Shown here one piece after another: positions 60,426 through 64,000 of a stretch of 64,000 nt of DNA; positions within the stretch are counted from its first letter, which is position 1, and every line of letters starts with the position of its first letter. The DNA comes from Xylogone sp. PMI_703 (taxonomy: Eukaryota > Ascomycota > Leotiomycetes), in NCBI GenBank assembly GCA_021399445.1, contig JAJTUQ010000008.1, forward strand, positions 310,001 to 374,000. The letters are read 5' to 3'. A program made the translations under genes and the position numbers. Under the pieces are notes generated by a model, which saw only the letters and a program-made list of their open reading frames with translations, ran no database searches and was not told the origin of the DNA.

Positions 60426-60637
60426 CCTCGTCTGGCAGAAACTAGCCACGCTAGTAAGGGTTACCCTAAATACTTCAACAATTGATTTGCGGTTTAAGGG
60501 GAACGTATACGGAGTAAAATCATGAATAACTATTCCTAATTTTGGCAGCTGCGGAGTAAGATTACCATATATGCGAAACTCACCTATTTTAGTCGAAGAG
60601 ATACCCTGCTAGCGTGGCTAGTTTCTGTCAGACGAGG
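60426..60637. repeat. 212-bp element with 28-bp inverted ends
   Basis: CCTCGTCTGGCAGAAACTAG (continuing CCACGCTAG) at the left matches CTAGCGTGGCTAGTTTCTGT (continuing CAGACGAGG) at the right with one mismatch. It is a small MITE-like element. Confidence 0.7.
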
Positions 60638-60662
60638 GGCTCCAGGATCAACACCAGCTATC

Positions 60663-61096
60663 TAACGTAATTCCCGGTCTCACCGGCCACCTGGTCTGGC
60701 CGGCCACTTGGATTTAGGGCAAAATTGAGCAAAATCGTCCCCTAGCAATATCAACAACTACATTACTACATACAATAAAGGCAATTTTATTTAACTATAT
60801 ACTTGCTATTAAGTATGTATACTGATTCTAAGATAATTAGTATTAATCAATTATATAATACTAGCATATCTGCATGGTTTTGCGACCTGAAATCATGTCT
60901 AATGGTATTCAGGATATGTAAGAAAAGAAAGAAGAATATATTTATAGTTAGATCGACTTAATTAGCTATATACCAAAAGTATATCTTGTGCGACAGTGGA
61001 GTTGTTGATATTGCTAGGGGACGATTTTGCTCAATTTTGCCCTAAATCCAAGTGGCCGGCCAGACCAGGTGGCCGGTGAGACCGGGAATTACGTTA
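60663..61096. mobile_element. Fot1-like MITE (434 bp)
   Basis: It begins TAACGTAATTCCCGGTCTCA and ends with the exact reverse complement (TGAGACCGGGAATTACGTTA). The arms are about 95 bp and include GGCCGGCCACTTGGATTTAG. The interior is AT-rich and non-coding. It shares a TA with the element that follows. Confidence 0.92.
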
Positions 61097-62984
61097 ACGT
61101 AATTCCCGGTCCACCCGCGCACCCGGTCCACTCGCGCACTCTCCCACCAAATCATCAATTCCATCAACACCACCATTTTTACCATATTATTTTTTGACCA
61201 CAACACGCTCCAATGCCTCGAAATAATAGTCCACAGCAAGAAGGAAGGATCCTTCTTGCTATAAACGCGTTAAAAACCAACCAAATCTCGTCAGTAAGGG
61301 CTGCAGCATATGCTTTTGATGTTCCTGCTTCTACTTTGCGTGATCGGTACCATGGTCGGGTTCAACAACTTATCACTCACACCAAATCCTTCAAGATGAC
61401 TCAATTAGAAGAGGAATCGCTTGAAAATTGGATAATATCTATGGGCAAACGAGGATTACCTCCCAGGCCTTCAGATGTGCGATCTATGGCTAATGTACTG
61501 ATTTCAGAGCGTGGTGAACCTACTCCTCCTTCTCCTGTAGGCAAAAATTGGTTTGGTGACTATTTAAAGCGCCATCCTGGGCTAAAAACCAAATATATAC
61601 GTCGATATAACTACAAACGAGCAAAATGTGAAGATCCGAAAATTATATAACAGTGGTTTGAAAAGGTGATGGAAATAAAGGCACAATATGGCATTTTGGA
61701 TGAGGATATCTACAATTTCGATGAAACAGGCTTTGCTATGGGTACAATTGCCACAACCAAAGTAGTCACATCATCTGACTGTTTTGGTAAACCTCCACTT
61801 TTAGAACCAGGGAATCGCGAATGGGTTACAGTTATCGAAGCTATAAGTGCTTCAGGAAGGATTATACCAGCTTTAATCATATTCAAAGGAAAGCATAAAC
61901 TCAAGGGATGGGAAGATGATTTGCCAGAAGGTTGGCGAATTGAAATGAGTGATAATGGATGGACAAATAATGCAATTGGCTTGAATTGGCTTCAAGAAAC
62001 CTTTGATCTATACACCAAGTCATATACTAAAGGCAAATATCGCATGCTAGTCCTTGATGGCCATGGAAGCCATGTAACCCCTGAATTTGATCGATATTGC
62101 ATTCAGAACCACATTGTTACTGTCTGTATGCCTCCACATTCATCTCATATTCTTCAACCACTAGATGTGAGCTGTTTTTCGGTTTTGAAGCGTGCATATG
62201 GTGCTGGAGTTCAAAGCAAAGTTCGCTCAAATATCCATCATATCGATAAGTTCGATTTCCTTGAAATATACCTATTTGCGTGTCAGGAAACCTTCAAATC
62301 AAGCACTATTTGTTCAGGATTTCTAGCAACTGGGTTAGTTCCATATGATCCACTTCGGGTCATGGCCAAACTGCGAATTGAAGTTGAGAAAACACCTCCT
62401 CCTCCAGGGAGTAGTTATACCAATTCTACAGCATCGTGGTCTCCAGCAACACCTCGAAATGCAATACAACTGCAAAAACAATACCAAAGTATTAACAAAA
62501 GGCTCAGGCAACAAAGGAGTCCTTCTACACCAACCAAAGTTGCACTTGGCCAACTAATAAAAGGATGCGAAATGGCCATGCATAATGCAATATTTTTAGC
62601 CAAGGAAGTAGAGCAATTAAAGGCTGCCAACGAATCAATTCAAAAAAAGCTTACAAAGTCAAGAAAACGAGTAGTTGAGAAAAGCTCTACAACAGCTGAA
62701 AAGGCCCCTACAGATGGGGAGGTTAGTACAGAGGTCCATGAAGTAGTAGAACCAGGAAATCCTACCTCACCTTCAGCAACTGGTCAGGCTCCTGCACGAC
62801 GGCCACCGAAGTGCTCAGGGTGTGGAATTGTAGGGCATCGAATAACCAAATGTCCTAATTTAGTTAACTACTAAATATATTTCAATATACGTTGTTTGTG
62901 GTTGAATATTTGAAGTTAAATGGTAGATATGGTGGGAGAGTGCGCGAGTGGACCGGGTGCGCGGGTGGACCGGGAATTACGTTA
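61095..62984 (+). mobile_element. Full-length Fot1-like DNA transposon (1890 bp)
   Basis: The inverted ends TAACGTAATTCCCGGTCCAC and GTGGACCGGGAATTACGTTA continue through a CCCGGTCCACTCGCGCACTC block. TA duplications flank it. It contains one transposase gene with a single stop codon. Confidence 0.94.
61213..62874 (+). pseudogene. Fot1-like transposase with one nonsense codon
   Basis: The frame runs 553 codons, broken only by TAA at 61648-61650, where CAA (Gln, before QWFEK) fits a single C-to-T change. The N-terminal HTH and CENP-B-type domains (VRAAAYAFDVPASTLRDRY, GKNWFGDYLKRHPGL) are followed by a DDE domain with Asp residues in YNFDETGF, VLDGHGSH and LQPLDVSCFS. After a coiled-coil segment the C-terminus ends in a CCHC zinc knuckle, CSGCGIVGHRITKC, unusual for a DNA transposase but known in fungal pogo relatives. 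The protein would be cut before the catalytic residues, so this copy is probably inactive unless the stop is read through. Confidence 0.9.
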
Positions 62985-62999
62985 CCATTAATCGTTCGG

Positions 63000-64000
63000 C
63001 TTACATAAGTTAGCACTCACCACATTACTTACGTAATTTGGTGAGGGTCAGCAATACGCAAAAAACACCAATACGCAAAATTTGCCTCCGATTTCATACC
63101 ACTTAATTGAAACCTCAATTACTCCACCCCACGCAATTATTATATATTCTACTATTCTACATGGAATCTTTGCTTGATAACCATACTACATTTATCAAGA
63201 TCAAGAACAATTGCTTTGTATTTCAGACGCCATGGTCGCGCAAGCCGAGATTCCCTCATATTAACTACCCTAGCTTCCTCAGCTCTATCATCTTCAATTT
63301 GACGTAATGCTTGACGTCCATATATCTCACCATATTTCTGTACAATCTTATTACCATCTGGTCGAATTTTACGTCGTTCAGTTGCAAGGCTAAGGTCAAA
63401 TACTCGTTGAGTTGAAAGTGCTCCTCGTAACATTGAAGTTTCAGCTGCTTTACCTAATTTATCTTGAACACGTACAACAGAAGGTGTAATTTCAACTCCA
63501 TTGATTGATTCAATTGTACGTGTTCGAACATATTCCATCCCACTCTTCCATGTCCGTAAAGTAAAAGGTGTAGGCCACTCTGCCCATGTGAGTTGTGGTG
63601 GTGTGCTCGGATTGAAAATATCGAATGCATCTTCAGATATCTGAAGATATATCTGAAGATGTATCAGATTCAATAGTCTGTTTGCCTTGGTATGATTTGA
63701 CTTTCTTTAGAACGATTTCAGAGTTCAATGGAATTAATCCTGTCTTTCTGAAAGCTGACTGAGTTATGTGACATTTAAATGTATAATCCCAAAAACGTTG
63801 AAAATAACGAAAGAAGTCAACTTTTGAGACGTCAGTTGCACCCATAAATACATCTTCTCGTACAGCTTTCTTGAAATGATGTTTTAGGCTTTGAAATACT
63901 CCAACATCTAAAGGTTGAAGAAGGTGTGTAAGATGTGGTGGAAGTTGAAAGGGGCGGATGCGATGTTGCCAGCAAAAATCAATGAAATCTTGCGTTAGAT
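63000..64000 (-). pseudogene. Partial pogo-type transposase at the window end
   Basis: The minus strand from 64000 encodes the end of a DDE domain (QLPPHLTHLLQPLDVGVFQS, then CHITQSAFRKTGLIPLNSEI), continuing at 63673-63152 in a second frame as IFNPSTPPQLTWAEWP and RQIEDDRAEEARV. The two frames cross at a short TCTTCAGATA repeat near 63640, where one inserted or lost unit explains the shift. The element continues outside the window. Confidence 0.8.

Noticed and set aside
1..64000. CRISPR arrays, rRNA and tRNA genes
   Set aside because: No regularly spaced short repeats, rRNA blocks or convincing tRNA cloverleaf were noticed; tandem repeats present are unspaced or transposon-linked.

Overview
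The window looks like nuclear DNA of a filamentous ascomycete (Pezizomycotina). Genes carry short introns of about 47-150 bases with fungal donors and CTAAC-type branch sites. There are two non-reducing polyketide synthases (NR-PKS), an AflR-like Zn2Cys6 regulator, and many fungal hAT, pogo/Fot1 and LTR remnants.

Layout. (1) 305-6859 (+): NR-PKS 1, SAT-KS-MAT-PT-ACP-TE. (2) 7.5-23.3 kb: a transposon-rich block with a broken kelch gene, a decayed hAT element, the left copy of a 7.9-kb inverted repeat (10972-18880) and AT-rich debris. (3) 23.3-42.8 kb: the core of a biosynthetic cluster. It holds NR-PKS 2 with a C-methyltransferase (minus), a nested transposon stack at 31.7-33.9 kb, a family-1 glycosyltransferase (+), a kynureninase-like PLP enzyme (minus), a cytochrome P450 (+) and an MFS transporter (+). 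(4) 43.5-50.2 kb: a decayed hAT, a GH55 glucanase pseudogene and a secreted metalloprotease pseudogene. (5) 50881-58789: the right copy of the inverted repeat. Each copy carries an intact AflR-like gene followed by a pogo element that is itself split by a hAT element. (6) 59-64 kb: the pogo tail, MITEs, a near-intact Fot1-like element and one end of another pogo-type element.

How the genes may work together (inference). The two PKSs would each make an aromatic polyketide acid, NR-PKS 2 a C-methylated one. Their thioesterases could release or ester-link the products. The P450 and the glycosyltransferase would oxidise and glycosylate, the MFS protein would export, and the AflR-like protein would switch the genes on. 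The kynureninase-like enzyme is the odd member. It keeps the PLP lysine, but several substrate-pocket residues of ordinary kynureninases are changed, so it may supply an amino-aromatic unit or do a new PLP reaction. I recognise no published cluster with this gene set, and I cannot search.

The most striking structural feature is the near-perfect inverted repeat. It brackets a 32-kb block holding NR-PKS 2 and all the tailoring genes, and it duplicates the likely pathway regulator.
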